A stretch of 64,000 bases of DNA from Aestuariibacter sp. (GTDB taxonomy: Bacteria > Pseudomonadota > Gammaproteobacteria > Enterobacterales > Alteromonadaceae), in assembly GCA_017794925.1 (NCBI GenBank), contig CP051238.1:4513021-4577020 (forward strand), given 5' to 3'. How positions within the stretch are numbered: position 1 is the stretch's first letter; each line of letters starts with the position of its first letter. Shown here piece by piece: positions 27,859-37,022 of the stretch. The position numbers and the translations under genes were made by a program. Under the pieces are notes generated by a model. The model did not search any database. It saw nothing but the letters and a program-made list of their open reading frames with translations, and was not told where the DNA came from.

Positions 27859-28905
27859 ATGATTTATATTGGTAAGCTATACAGCGCCGGTTCAACTGCC
27901 CATCAACAAGTTGAACTGGTGTTGGATGACGGTCAGATAACGCTGCATTCGATACCGGATCGCACCCTATTGGGTGTTCACCTGCGAGCGTCCTTACGAA
28001 CGGATAGTCGGGTAGGAAACCTGCCCAGGGAAGTCGCGCTGGAAAATGGCGATTTGCTGTCTGTACAAGCTGATGACGTTCTGCACCGCTGGTTAGACTG
28101 CAAGTCCGGCAGTACAAAAACACAGTCACGGTGGTCACTGTCTTCTTTGGAAAACAGCGCCAGATGGGCTATCGCAAGCGTGGTACTAGCACCCTTGCTA
28201 TTAGTGGGTATTTTTAAATTTGTAATCCCAGCCATGGCCATAACCTTTGCCTCTTATGTCCCCTACACGTTAAAAGATGTTGCCTCCCGCCATACCTTAT
28301 CGGCACTGGATACAACTATATTGGCGCCCTCAAAGCTGGACGATGACATTCAGCAACGTTTAACCCAGCGCTTTGAAAGCGTATTTAATTCACTCCAGTT
28401 GGATCATCCAGGCTTTAATACGCAGTTCAGATACACTGAGGAAATGGGCGCCAACGCATTTGCGTTACCCAACGGCACGATTGTATTTACCGACCAACTG
28501 GTGGAGTTAGTTGAAAACGACGCCACTCAACTTTCCGCCATCCTGCTGCACGAAATTGGGCATGTTAACGAACAGCATTCTATGCGCCTGATAGCGGAAA
28601 CCATTGCCACCACCATGGTAATTACTTACTTTTTTGGTGATGTGAGCGGCGTATTTGAAACCTTTATGGGGGCGAGTAATACACTTATTAACAACCAGTT
28701 TTCGCAAAAATTAGAAACCGAAGCTGATGACTTTGCCCTGGCACATGCCAATGCAGCCGGCTTAACACCTCAAGACTTCGCGAATGCGTTGGAATCGCTG
28801 GCAAGCGCCTCCCCCGAAGAAAGCGACATCAACAAATTATTGAGTTCGCATCCCATGTTAAAAGACCGGATAGAAAAAGCCCGCGCAGCACAATCCTCAG
28901 ATTAA
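27859..28905 (+). CDS. M48-family membrane metallopeptidase
   Basis: A 348-residue protease. An N-terminal beta-rich domain of about 100 residues is followed by a membrane helix (about 110-135). The M48 catalytic domain has HEIGHVNEQHSMR as the HExxH zinc motif and ETEADDFA with the third zinc ligand Glu. The region NAFALPNGTIVFTDQLVELV is typical of the family. It is probably anchored in the inner membrane with the catalytic domain in the periplasm. Coupling to a DUF898 protein suggests it processes or controls that partner, which is inference. Confidence 0.87.
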   Translation: MIYIGKLYSAGSTAHQQVELVLDDGQITLHSIPDRTLLGVHLRASLRTDSRVGNLPREVALENGDLLSVQADDVLHRWLDCKSGSTKTQSRWSLSSLENSARWAIASVVLAPLLLVGIFKFVIPAMAITFASYVPYTLKDVASRHTLSALDTTILAPSKLDDDIQQRLTQRFESVFNSLQLDHPGFNTQFRYTEEMGANAFALPNGTIVFTDQLVELVENDATQLSAILLHEIGHVNEQHSMRLIAETIATTMVITYFFGDVSGVFETFMGASNTLINNQFSQKLETEADDFALAHANAAGLTPQDFANALESLASASPEESDINKLLSSHPMLKDRIEKARAAQSSD

Positions 28906-28981
28906 AAAGCCGGAAAATTGGCACGGTAATGCCCTGGCCTGCAGATGTTTAGTGTTTAAATAAACATAACAGGCCTTTACC

Positions 28982-30175
28982 TTACACAGTCCGCATACTC
29001 TTCATTATCTCTGCAATCGCATTTACCGCAGCAACAGATTCCGATGGGTCAATGTTAGCCTGTGGATTATTAAAGTCCCCTTCGGCCCCCGCCTGTACCA
29101 GGATCCCATCGCGACGAGGATAAAATGAGGTATGCCGGTCGAAATACTGTAAGCCATATTGCAGCCCCGGTTGCGGAATCAATTTACAGGTCTGCCCGCG
29201 CACGGGTGTAATCGTATCATCGTTTAGCAATGCTTTAGCACCATAGCCTGTGCAATTCACAATGATCGATTCATCAAAGTGCTTAAAATCATCCTGTTGC
29301 CTGAGCTCCCTGTTTACGATCACACCGCCATTGCGGGCAAACACATCTAACAGATACTGTGAATAGGCGCTGATGTTAAACATCAACAAAGGAAACTGCC
29401 TGACATGTGGCGTAGCAAAAGGGTTCAGTTCAGCAGGTACATCACGGGCTCTGGGAGTAAGATCATTAAGCAACTCATGTTGATAGGCCGGATAAGGCGG
29501 CTCTCCGGGAATATTATGCCCGCCTTTGTTACTAAACGGCTTATCGGCCAGCCTGAACATGGTTGTCCATTCTACTGGCTGGCCGGCCAGTCCGAGTAAG
29601 GTTTGAAAACGCAAATAAGACAAACGCGCCATCCATTGCCAGGTTTGCGCATAGTCTGCAGCGTGTTGCAATGTAACAATACGCGAATCAGGCGACCAAA
29701 TTCCCGTCGCGTAGCTGGAGCGCACATAGGGAGGACGCTCTTTGGCGTAAATGGTTACCTGATAGCCTGCCCGCTGGCAGGCAATAGCGGTTGTTAACCC
29801 AATCGCACCACAACCTACGATAGCCACAGGCGTATTCACTTCAGCCTGAATTTGCTTTTCTGCCATCGCTGCTGCGCCCCAGGACAGCGACCAGCCACTT
29901 CCACCATGACCATAGTTGTGAATGACCGTTTTGTTACCCATTCTCTCTAAGTCAGTGCGCGGCCCCATTGCCCGAAATGGACGGGTGCACACATTCATCG
30001 CCACAATGCGATCGCTTCGCGCTTCGACTTTATCGAGTGGTGGCAAAGTTAATGGTAATTCCACAGGGGAAGACGGAGGATGATAAATGGCAGCCTGCTG
30101 ACGACTGGCGCAACCTAATAACGTACCTGCGAGCCCTGCACCAACGGCCTGCTTTATAAAATGTCTGCGTTGCAT
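28982..30175 (-). CDS. D-amino-acid oxidase-type FAD oxidoreductase with Tat/lipoprotein signal
   Basis: A 397-residue protein. The start at 30175 has GGAG 7 bp before it and gives MQRRHFIKQ, a twin-arginine signal, then LLGC which could be a lipobox. The FAD-binding Rossmann motif VAIVGCGAIGLTTAIACQRA and a DAAO-type C-terminal part (NCTGYGAKAL, TPVRGQTCKL, YPRRDGILVQAG) follow. It should oxidise D-amino acids to keto acids, ammonia and H2O2 outside the cytoplasm. An in-frame extension to 30307 is open but has no signal-like features. Confidence 0.85.
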   Translation of the reverse strand: MQRRHFIKQAVGAGLAGTLLGCASRQQAAIYHPPSSPVELPLTLPPLDKVEARSDRIVAMNVCTRPFRAMGPRTDLERMGNKTVIHNYGHGGSGWSLSWGAAAMAEKQIQAEVNTPVAIVGCGAIGLTTAIACQRAGYQVTIYAKERPPYVRSSYATGIWSPDSRIVTLQHAADYAQTWQWMARLSYLRFQTLLGLAGQPVEWTTMFRLADKPFSNKGGHNIPGEPPYPAYQHELLNDLTPRARDVPAELNPFATPHVRQFPLLMFNISAYSQYLLDVFARNGGVIVNRELRQQDDFKHFDESIIVNCTGYGAKALLNDDTITPVRGQTCKLIPQPGLQYGLQYFDRHTSFYPRRDGILVQAGAEGDFNNPQANIDPSESVAAVNAIAEIMKSMRTV

Positions 30176-30441
30176 AATGACTCCATAGAAATTCAGGTCC
30201 TGAAGTAAAAAATCAACGCGTATTCGCCTTCGCCCAATGCACACAACGCAAAGGTTCACGGTTACTTGAATAGAAAACGGCTCACACTTTATACACGCAG
30301 ATGGCATGCTGAGACAGGCAGGAAAGCAGCATGAGCAAATTGTTTTTATTATTTGTTCAGCTTATCGGTCTGCCCCCGCCATCACAAGGTTACTGGTCGT
30401 AAGATTTGATTTTTCTGCGTGTATTGCAGGCAGTCATATAT

Positions 30442-31164
30442 CTATTGTTTACTGGCAGCTTGCTCTGCCATACGCTGGGTCTTCAAAATCATCTCTACCG
30501 TACCAATCTCGCCATGGCCTGGTACAACCGTTTGAATAGTGGGGTAGCGATCCATCACACGCTGGGCTGACGATCCCCACTGTTTCACATCTCCCTCTGC
30601 GGTATAGCCCATCGAGTTCGTTTCAAGCGCGCGAATAAAACAGCCACCAAACAATAGCCGTTGTTTGGGCAACCACACCACTATATTGTCCAGCGTATGG
30701 CCGGGTCCCGGATAAAATACCTCAATCGTGTCAGCTAAGACCGTCTCTGCATCTGTAAAGGCGTGAGTGGCCGCCTCTTCGTCTTTTTCCAATAAAAAGT
30801 CATTGGTGAGTGTACTCGCCCAGGTTGGGATCAATTGACGGTGAAATATATCCAGATTACCCCCCGCGTCGTCATGGGAATGGGTGGCGATGACACCTGC
30901 TAATGTCAGTGACCGTTGATCCAGCCATGTCTGAATAACGAGAATATCGTCTCGATCCCAGGGCGTATCCACCAGATAGGCGGTTGAGTCCGCCACCACG
31001 ATTAAACCGTTGCCGGTCACGTCCCCATAGCCCTCCACGAAACGCGAAGACTGGTGTAAGAACACCGTATCGTTAATGGGTGTAATGGTGAGGTTTTCTG
31101 CATAACTCAGCGATGTAAATAAGCAAAGCACTCCCGGTAAGACTCGCTTCATTATCGCTTTCAT
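30442..31164 (-). CDS. Subclass B1 metallo-beta-lactamase
   Basis: A 240-residue secreted protein (signal MKAIMKRVLPGVLCLFTSLSYA). All six B1 zinc ligands are present: His95, His97 and Asp99 in THSHDDAGG, His156 in YPGPGHTLDN, Cys175 in LFGGCF, and His217 in VVPGHGE. The segment from IEVFYPGPGHT to LLFGGCFI is nearly that of IMP-type enzymes. The usual Lys after GGCFI is Arg178, and the usual Asn233 is Tyr187 (SMGYTAEGD). It should hydrolyse beta-lactams, probably including carbapenems. No mobile element flanks it. Confidence 0.93.
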   Translation of the reverse strand: MKAIMKRVLPGVLCLFTSLSYAENLTITPINDTVFLHQSSRFVEGYGDVTGNGLIVVADSTAYLVDTPWDRDDILVIQTWLDQRSLTLAGVIATHSHDDAGGNLDIFHRQLIPTWASTLTNDFLLEKDEEAATHAFTDAETVLADTIEVFYPGPGHTLDNIVVWLPKQRLLFGGCFIRALETNSMGYTAEGDVKQWGSSAQRVMDRYPTIQTVVPGHGEIGTVEMILKTQRMAEQAASKQ

Positions 31165-31253
31165 ACATCATTCCTTAAGTTTTACTTCAGTTATTGTTCA
31201 TCTAACACTGCGCACACTACAGGTGTAGATAAAAAGACCCAGAGGGATACACC

Positions 31254-31952
31254 ATGAATGTACAGTCACAGCTTAAAGTATTATTGGCATCATTAGCACT
31301 GTCGTTGAGCGTGTCGGGTATATCGTATGCCGACGCGCCGGTAGTGAATGTGAAAGAGCAGTTTAATCAGCCAGACCTTCAGACGTCACAGGCTACCACG
31401 CCCAAGCACAAGAAAAAGATAGAACTGAGTAATGTACAGGGAAAGACCGGCGAATTACTGCGTACCACCGACCATATAGACTACTGGTTCTATGATGCCT
31501 GGGTAACGCTTTACAGTGACCGCGATTACGACGGTTATTTCTCGGGCTTCAGTTTGGAGTTTGATGCAGACACGGCTTATTATCAGGCGCCCGTATATGC
31601 AGTTGTCTATCTGGGTAAAAACGATTATTACGAGCCGTTTCACGTTACCTCAGTCTTTACCTTATTCGGTGAAAGCAGCGACGATTCCGTATTACTTGAA
31701 AGTGATTTGGAGACAGGCTACCCAACGGGTGACTATGACATTTTAATTGAGCTTATCGATGCGCAGTCTGACCTGCATGTCGCCACGATTGACGCATACA
31801 GTGACGCAGACCTTTCATATCAAAGCCTTGAAAGCGCCGACTTTGATCAACCCGTCACCTCAGAGGTCGTTGTAGAATATCACGCTGGCAGTTGGGGCAT
31901 GTTTGGATTGGTGGCCTTAGCCGGATTAGTATTGATTCGAAGATTGAAGTAA
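31254..31952 (+). CDS. Choice-of-anchor H / GlyGly-CTERM secreted protein
   Basis: A 232-residue protein with a Sec signal (about 1-26). The middle is a beta-rich domain of strongly acidic and aromatic character (YWFYDAWVTLYSDRDYDGYF). The C-terminal tripartite tail has a GSWGMFGL start, a hydrophobic helix and terminal RRLK, as in GlyGly-CTERM proteins. Such tails are cut by rhombosortase and the proteins are exported by type II secretion to the surface. The function is unknown. It is divergent from the metallo-beta-lactamase gene. Confidence 0.8.
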   Translation: MNVQSQLKVLLASLALSLSVSGISYADAPVVNVKEQFNQPDLQTSQATTPKHKKKIELSNVQGKTGELLRTTDHIDYWFYDAWVTLYSDRDYDGYFSGFSLEFDADTAYYQAPVYAVVYLGKNDYYEPFHVTSVFTLFGESSDDSVLLESDLETGYPTGDYDILIELIDAQSDLHVATIDAYSDADLSYQSLESADFDQPVTSEVVVEYHAGSWGMFGLVALAGLVLIRRLK

Positions 31953-32112
31953 CAGACATTAACATTCGCACCGATAAAACAGGCTGGCATTGCCGGCCTG
32001 TACTACTAAAGTACCCCCAACAACCTGACCAAAGTACTACCCCGGTTCCATCCTTATCATTAAGCAACAAGATATAATGTTACTATATTGTTAACATATC
32101 GGACGTATTGCC

Positions 32113-33381
32113 ATGCTTGCCTCCAACCGAATCACACTGACGGTTGTTATGATTTTTACCGGCGTCTTTTCGTTGCTGTCGGTCGTCATGTTTCTGCAGG
32201 CAAAAGCTGATATTCAAAAAGAAGCACGGGCTGCCGTTGAACAGGCGCAGACCCTGGCAGAAAGTGATATTTCCTTTGAGACGCTCTCGCTGCTAATACA
32301 GAGTAACCGTGATTTAGTTATACTTGATGAATTCACTGGAGCGTCGAAAAATGGTTATTCTGCATCACTACTCACAACCTTTATTGAACCGCTTCCACCA
32401 CACGCTGTTACTCATAAGCTGTCGGGTCAAACACTCTGGATAGAGGCCAACTCAGACGCAGAACTCAATGAAATCGCTGCGACAGTTGTACAGGTTCTGG
32501 GGATATTTTTTGTCGCGCTAATTGTCACGCTGTTAAGCTTACGGTATGCAGTGAACTCACGGCTCAAACCACTGGCAAAGCTCTGTGAAGGTCTGGATTC
32601 AATGACCACGGGTAAATATCATTACAGTGGTGATGCAACGGATATTGCCGAAATCCAAACCCTAATTGATCATTACAATTCGCTGACCAAAAACCTGCAA
32701 TCAAAAGCCAGTCAGGTTGTATCCTTGCGCAAACGCGTAGCGGCAATCCAGGAACAGGAACGCCAAAGCCTGGCCCGCGAACTGCACGACAATCTGGGGC
32801 AACTAATAACGGGTATTACCGTACAAACCTATATGCTCTCGCAACAACGTGAACATCCGGATTATGTCGCGAAAGCCTGCGAGCAAATTCAACAACAATG
32901 TAACGCTGTACATCAGGGTATGAAAGAGGTCACATCCCAACTGTACCCGGTATTTCTAAACCGACTTGGCTTAGTAAAGTCGATTCATCAGGTTGCTCAG
33001 TCCTGGCAGGATATCCACCAAATCAGCGTGAACTGGCAGGACGACTGTGACCTCTTTGAGGCAAACCTCGAACGCGACACTCAGGTTTACCGTATTGTGC
33101 AGGAAGCCTTAAATAACATCGGAAAACACGCCAAAGCCAATCAGGTTGATATTCACCTCAAAACAGATAGCCAGTATCTGAACATTACCATTACAGATAA
33201 CGGAACAGGCTTTGATACCGACACCGCAAATCAGGGGCTTGGACTGCAGTCAATGCAGGAACGCGCCAAAATTATTAGTGGAAAGTTAATTATTGAATCA
33301 ACCGGCAAAGGTACACGTATTGTGCTGCAAGTGCCGGTAACGTTTGAAGCGGAGCACCATAATGCGCATATTGCTCGTTGA
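32113..33381 (+). CDS. NarX/DegS-type sensor histidine kinase (HisKA_3)
   Basis: A 422-residue membrane kinase. One helix lies at about 8-28, a sensor region of about 95 residues faces the periplasm, and a second helix lies at about 125-145. A HAMP-like linker follows, then HisKA_3 with phospho-His in QSLARELHDNLGQLI and an HATPase domain (VQEALNNIGKHAKA, TDNGTGFD, GLGLQSMQERA). The signal is unknown. Its 3' end overlaps the response regulator gene by 20 bp, so the two form a two-component operon. Confidence 0.9.
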   Translation: MLASNRITLTVVMIFTGVFSLLSVVMFLQAKADIQKEARAAVEQAQTLAESDISFETLSLLIQSNRDLVILDEFTGASKNGYSASLLTTFIEPLPPHAVTHKLSGQTLWIEANSDAELNEIAATVVQVLGIFFVALIVTLLSLRYAVNSRLKPLAKLCEGLDSMTTGKYHYSGDATDIAEIQTLIDHYNSLTKNLQSKASQVVSLRKRVAAIQEQERQSLARELHDNLGQLITGITVQTYMLSQQREHPDYVAKACEQIQQQCNAVHQGMKEVTSQLYPVFLNRLGLVKSIHQVAQSWQDIHQISVNWQDDCDLFEANLERDTQVYRIVQEALNNIGKHAKANQVDIHLKTDSQYLNITITDNGTGFDTDTANQGLGLQSMQERAKIISGKLIIESTGKGTRIVLQVPVTFEAEHHNAHIAR

Positions 33382-33997
33382 CGATCATGCTGTAGTCAGA
33401 CAAGGTTATAGCGCCCTGTTGACTATGATGTTACCCGAAACCCAGGTAGATGAAGCAGAAAATGCTCAGCAAGCCCTCAAGGTATTAGGGCAGCAATCCA
33501 TCGATTTGGTCATTCTGGATATCAATCTGGAGTCGTCCAGCGGTCTTACGCTGGCAGGTCGTATGACCCGGCGCTGGCCAGAACTAAAGATTATCTTTTT
33601 TAGTATGTTTGACGAGCCATCCGTTGTTCAGCGCGCCATGCAAACCGGCGCTATGGGGTATTTAAGTAAACGCAGCAGCCCCGATACCATGATCGAGGCG
33701 ATCAAAACGGTGCGTGCTGGCAAACGCTATATTGAACACAGCCTGGCGATTCAACTTGCCACGCATCAAATGCAGGAAAATGAAGCCGTGTGCGATCAGC
33801 TGACCCAGCGGGAATTTGATGTGTTTATTGGCATAGCCAAAGGATTGGATCGCACGCAATTAGCTAATGCGCTGAATGTATCAAGCAAGACCATCTCCAA
33901 TACTCTGACCCAGCTTAAAAGCAAACTGCAAATCCATACCAATACCGAGCTGGTGCATCTGGCTATTGAACAGGGGTATTTAAAAGTCGCGGTATAG
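33362..33997 (+). CDS. NarL/LuxR-type response regulator
   Basis: A 211-residue regulator. The receiver has LVDDHAVVRQGY, phosphoacceptor Asp in LVILDINLESSSG and Lys in YLSKRSS. The C-terminal helix-turn-helix is a LuxR type (LTQREFDVFIGIAKGLDRTQ, ALNVSSKTISNTLTQLKSKL). The start at 33362 has GGAG 8 bp upstream inside the kinase gene. It is the cognate partner of the preceding kinase. Candidate binding motifs lie before the operon (31996-32040). Confidence 0.9.
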   Translation: MRILLVDDHAVVRQGYSALLTMMLPETQVDEAENAQQALKVLGQQSIDLVILDINLESSSGLTLAGRMTRRWPELKIIFFSMFDEPSVVQRAMQTGAMGYLSKRSSPDTMIEAIKTVRAGKRYIEHSLAIQLATHQMQENEAVCDQLTQREFDVFIGIAKGLDRTQLANALNVSSKTISNTLTQLKSKLQIHTNTELVHLAIEQGYLKVAV

Positions 33998-34018
33998 CAA
34001 CAACCAATACATTCAGCA

Positions 34019-34046
34019 CAAAAAAGGGCGACGCATGGTCGCCCTT
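34019..34046 (-). terminator. Intrinsic terminator of the siderophore receptor gene
   Basis: The stem AAGGGCGA/TCGCCCTT is followed by six T on the minus strand, so it ends transcription of the receptor at 34072-36216. It lacks T on the plus strand. Confidence 0.8.
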
Positions 34047-34071
34047 GGCATTTCACAACGCGAATATGCCG

Positions 34072-36216
34072 TTAGAAATCCATTTTCACTTTCACAGCAA
34101 AGGTACGTGGCTCACCAATACGCATGTTGCCACCGCCGTAAGAATCACCGATTGCCCAGTATTCTTTGTCGAACAGGTTATCTACCGAGCCAATCAAGGT
34201 CAGTTCGTTTTCAGCAACGGTCGTTGTGTAACTCACTCCACCGTAGACCAAGGTGTAAGAAGGTAGCTCCCAGTTGTTCGCCGCATCGAGGGCTGTTTTA
34301 CCGTGGAACTTACCGCCCAGATTTACCGTCAGGCCCGGTACTGCTGACACGTTGTAGTTAGTCTGCAAGGTAAATTGCTGTTCAGGTGCACCGCCTACAT
34401 CGTTGCCTTGATTGGCCGTGCTGGTTTTGTCGTACTCGGCACTCAGGAACATGGCATCACCGTACAGTGACAGATTTTCTGTTACCGTTAATGCGCCACT
34501 AAATTCCAGTCCCTGGTACAGTGAGATCCCGTCCTGGATCAGGTAGTTGTCCTCAGTGACCATGGTTGCACCACGTTCAATGCGGAACAAGGCAGAGCTC
34601 AAAGACCAGCCCTGACCCGCCATTTTCATACCCAGTTCATACTGCAAGCTTTCCAGCGGCGGCAGCAAATCGTTGGCATTAGCGTATTCTTCACCAACGG
34701 CCGACGTCTGCCCTTCAAATGACTCAACATAACTGGCGTAATACGTGGTGTTTGCCGCCGGCTTGTACATTAATGCAACGGTTGGCGATACCGCGGTATC
34801 ATCGTAGTTATCGTGGTAAGAAGCAAAATAGTCGCTGGTGTCGTGTTCGATATTGTTGGAACGAATCCCCAACAGCAACTCCCACTCGTCGGTAAGCTCA
34901 ATAAAGTCGCTCACAAACACCGACTGCTGAGTATCAACCCAGGCAACTGGGGCATCTTTTTGCAAGGTAGCTTCATAGGCAGGCACATCGCCCGGCGTAT
35001 ACAGATTGCTGGTTGCATAATTGCGGGTTACCTTACGGCCAAACTGACCGCCGTCGTTGCGGTAAGTGGTGGCTTCCTGATGCGATACACCGAACACTAC
35101 ATTATGTTTTATACCACCGGTAGAAAAATCGCCGTTTACAATGGCTTGTACCTGATCATAATCAACGTCGAAGTACTGTTCGTAAGTCAGAATACTCAGG
35201 TCGCCTGCGCTGTTGAGCAGGTAGTTCAGACTTTTCACCCAGCGGGTTTCATTTTTTGAGTAGTCGTAATCCAGCTGCAATTGCCAGTTATCGTTGATGT
35301 TCCACTTCAAGCTACTAAGCGCAATAAGGTTTTTATAGCCGTCGAAGGTGCCATCCACAGCCAGGTTACGACTGCCACTTACCGTTGCAGGCAAGGGTTC
35401 AGTCGCCGCCATATTCACCGAGAAGCGGTTCCAGGAATTTTCAATCAGGCGGTCGCTGTAAATCAAATCTACGGTCCACAACAGGGAATCCGTCAGGTTA
35501 GCGTCGAATGCCAGTGACATGGTTTCGCGGTCGATGCCGCCATTGTCCAGGTAGGTATCACCGTTTTCTTTAACGGCATTCACCCGCACACCATAACTGT
35601 CATCGTCACCAAAACGGGTACCGGCATCTACGTGTGCACTCAGTACACTATCACTGCGCAAGCCCACATTGGCACTCACGGCAGTCTGAGTAGCGCGTTT
35701 GGTACTGTAATTGACGATACCGCCGGGAGCAGCCATACCGTACATAAAGCCGGTTGCGCCTTTAATGAGGGTCACTTGTTCAAACGCTTCATAAGGTAAC
35801 TCACCACTGAAACTGTTGATTGACATACCATTGATTTTGAAGCTCTGTGTGTAATCCAGGCCAAGACCACGTACACGAATAGTGTCACCAAACGAACTGT
35901 AAGCACTGCCATCAACCGACACCGACGCTTCACGACTGAACAAGCTGCTTAGGGTATTTACCTGACGAATTTCCATGTCTTCCAATGAAATAACGTCTAC
36001 TGAGAATGGGGTTTCCTGAATAGAGCGCTTGCCTAATGCCCCGCCGTCGTTTTGCTGTTCAAATTCGGTAAGCTTGTGCCCTACCACAGAAATCACTTCA
36101 ACATCTTCAGCACTTGCCGCGTCTGCAAACGCCACAGAATGACCAAGACCTGTCATGGCCGCACAGCAAGCTAATACTAATTTTCGCTTATTAAACACAG
36201 CGTTTGGTTTACTCAT
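34072..36216 (-). CDS. TonB-dependent siderophore receptor
   Basis: A 714-residue outer-membrane receptor with a Sec signal (about 1-32). The plug domain is recognisable (KRSIQETPFSVDVISLEDME, IRVRGLGLDYTQSFKINGM, FEQVTLIKGATGFMYGMAAP). A 22-strand barrel follows, ending in the aromatic FAVKVKMDF. Plug motifs with a GGIVNYSTKR segment are those of siderophore receptors. A Fur box lies about 95-115 bp upstream. It is divergent from the PepSY operon and near a secreted Fes-type esterase, so a catecholate siderophore is the likely ligand, by inference. Confidence 0.93.
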   Translation of the reverse strand: MSKPNAVFNKRKLVLACCAAMTGLGHSVAFADAASAEDVEVISVVGHKLTEFEQQNDGGALGKRSIQETPFSVDVISLEDMEIRQVNTLSSLFSREASVSVDGSAYSSFGDTIRVRGLGLDYTQSFKINGMSINSFSGELPYEAFEQVTLIKGATGFMYGMAAPGGIVNYSTKRATQTAVSANVGLRSDSVLSAHVDAGTRFGDDDSYGVRVNAVKENGDTYLDNGGIDRETMSLAFDANLTDSLLWTVDLIYSDRLIENSWNRFSVNMAATEPLPATVSGSRNLAVDGTFDGYKNLIALSSLKWNINDNWQLQLDYDYSKNETRWVKSLNYLLNSAGDLSILTYEQYFDVDYDQVQAIVNGDFSTGGIKHNVVFGVSHQEATTYRNDGGQFGRKVTRNYATSNLYTPGDVPAYEATLQKDAPVAWVDTQQSVFVSDFIELTDEWELLLGIRSNNIEHDTSDYFASYHDNYDDTAVSPTVALMYKPAANTTYYASYVESFEGQTSAVGEEYANANDLLPPLESLQYELGMKMAGQGWSLSSALFRIERGATMVTEDNYLIQDGISLYQGLEFSGALTVTENLSLYGDAMFLSAEYDKTSTANQGNDVGGAPEQQFTLQTNYNVSAVPGLTVNLGGKFHGKTALDAANNWELPSYTLVYGGVSYTTTVAENELTLIGSVDNLFDKEYWAIGDSYGGGNMRIGEPRTFAVKVKMDF

Positions 36217-36310
36217 GGTTTGTCCTTAATGTGATATGAAAAGTCAGGGGCGTTTGAGAAAAGAAAAACGATTGTTGTGATAATTTTCCCCACAGGGCGC
36301 CGACACTACA

Positions 36311-36329
36311 TTAAACGAGAATCATTATC
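36311..36329 (-). promoter_or_regulatory. Fur box before the siderophore receptor gene
   Basis: TTAAACGAGAATCATTATC matches the 19-bp Fur consensus GATAATGATAATCATTATC at 14 positions, with the right half nearly perfect. It sits upstream of the receptor gene that starts at 36216. Confidence 0.8.
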
Positions 36330-36419
36330 AATATCATTTGCATGATTTTGTATTTATCGATGACTATGATCAGCTTTATGTAAATTTACCCAAATTTTCC
36401 TATACAAATTAAATGTAAT

Positions 36420-36438
36420 GAGTATGATTCTCATTTAC
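36420..36438 (+). promoter_or_regulatory. Fur box before the PepSY operon
   Basis: GAGTATGATTCTCATTTAC matches the Fur consensus at 13 of 19 positions and contains the inverted repeat AATGAG/CTCATT. It ends 24 bp before the first gene of the plus-strand operon. Confidence 0.78.
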
Positions 36439-36462
36439 GTTTATTAGGCTAATGGATTAGAC

Positions 36463-36723
36463 ATGATGAGTATGTTGGCACTGGCCATTACTTTCTGCGG
36501 GTGTTTGTTGATTTATGTCACTAATAAAAATCAACGCCTATTTGCGAAGCAAAAAGCACTGACTCTGCGATACCTTGGGTACCTGCTGGCCTGTGTTGCG
36601 CTGGTGTGTTGGTTAAATGCGGTGTCAGTTTCTGCAGCCATACTGATCTGGTTGTTGTGCGTCATGGTGCTCCTGGCATTGATCCCGCTACTTTCTCTTG
36701 CTCGTCCCGGGAGACAAACCTAA
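36463..36723 (+). CDS. Small membrane protein, DUF3325-like
   Basis: An 86-residue protein with three hydrophobic segments and a central basic loop (KNQRLFAKQKALTLRY). Small DUF3325 proteins of this layout occur next to PepSY reductases in siderophore loci of Pseudomonas and relatives; the match here is by layout, not by a distinctive motif. The stop codon shares its last base with the next ATG. It is the first gene of the Fur-linked operon. Confidence 0.65.
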   Translation: MMSMLALAITFCGCLLIYVTNKNQRLFAKQKALTLRYLGYLLACVALVCWLNAVSVSAAILIWLLCVMVLLALIPLLSLARPGRQT

Positions 36724-37022
36724 TGGCCCGATTGTCTGCAGAAGAAAAGATTCAACCTCACTGGTGGACAAAGTCACTGGCCGGTGCAGTGCTTGGACTG
36801 ACGTTCGCGTTCGCGGTGGTCGGTATTTTTGCCTGGTATGGACCGGGTGGTATTCAGGCGCCCAATAAAGTGCAATTTAATATGTGGATGATCAGTCCTG
36901 TCTGGTTACTGATTCTGTCGTTCTCATTCTTGTTTAGAACCGGTATGCGAGCTGTGCTGGTACTAAGCGCAGCAAACCTGATCGCGTGGGCAACCTTTTT
37001 ACTATTGAGATACAGTTTATGA
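36723..37022 (+). CDS. Small membrane protein of PepSY iron operon
   Basis: A 99-residue protein with three hydrophobic segments and a conserved-looking GGIQAPNKVQFNMWMISP loop. The start at 36723 overlaps the previous stop by one base, and its own stop overlaps the PepSY start (ATGA). I do not recognise the family with certainty; DUF3649 is possible. Its place in an iron-reductase operon suggests a membrane accessory role. Confidence 0.7.
   Translation: MARLSAEEKIQPHWWTKSLAGAVLGLTFAFAVVGIFAWYGPGGIQAPNKVQFNMWMISPVWLLILSFSFLFRTGMRAVLVLSAANLIAWATFLLLRYSL

Noticed and set aside
34813..35259. A 148-codon plus-strand frame inside the siderophore receptor region
   Set aside because: It is antisense to the receptor and has low-complexity translation without domain motifs.
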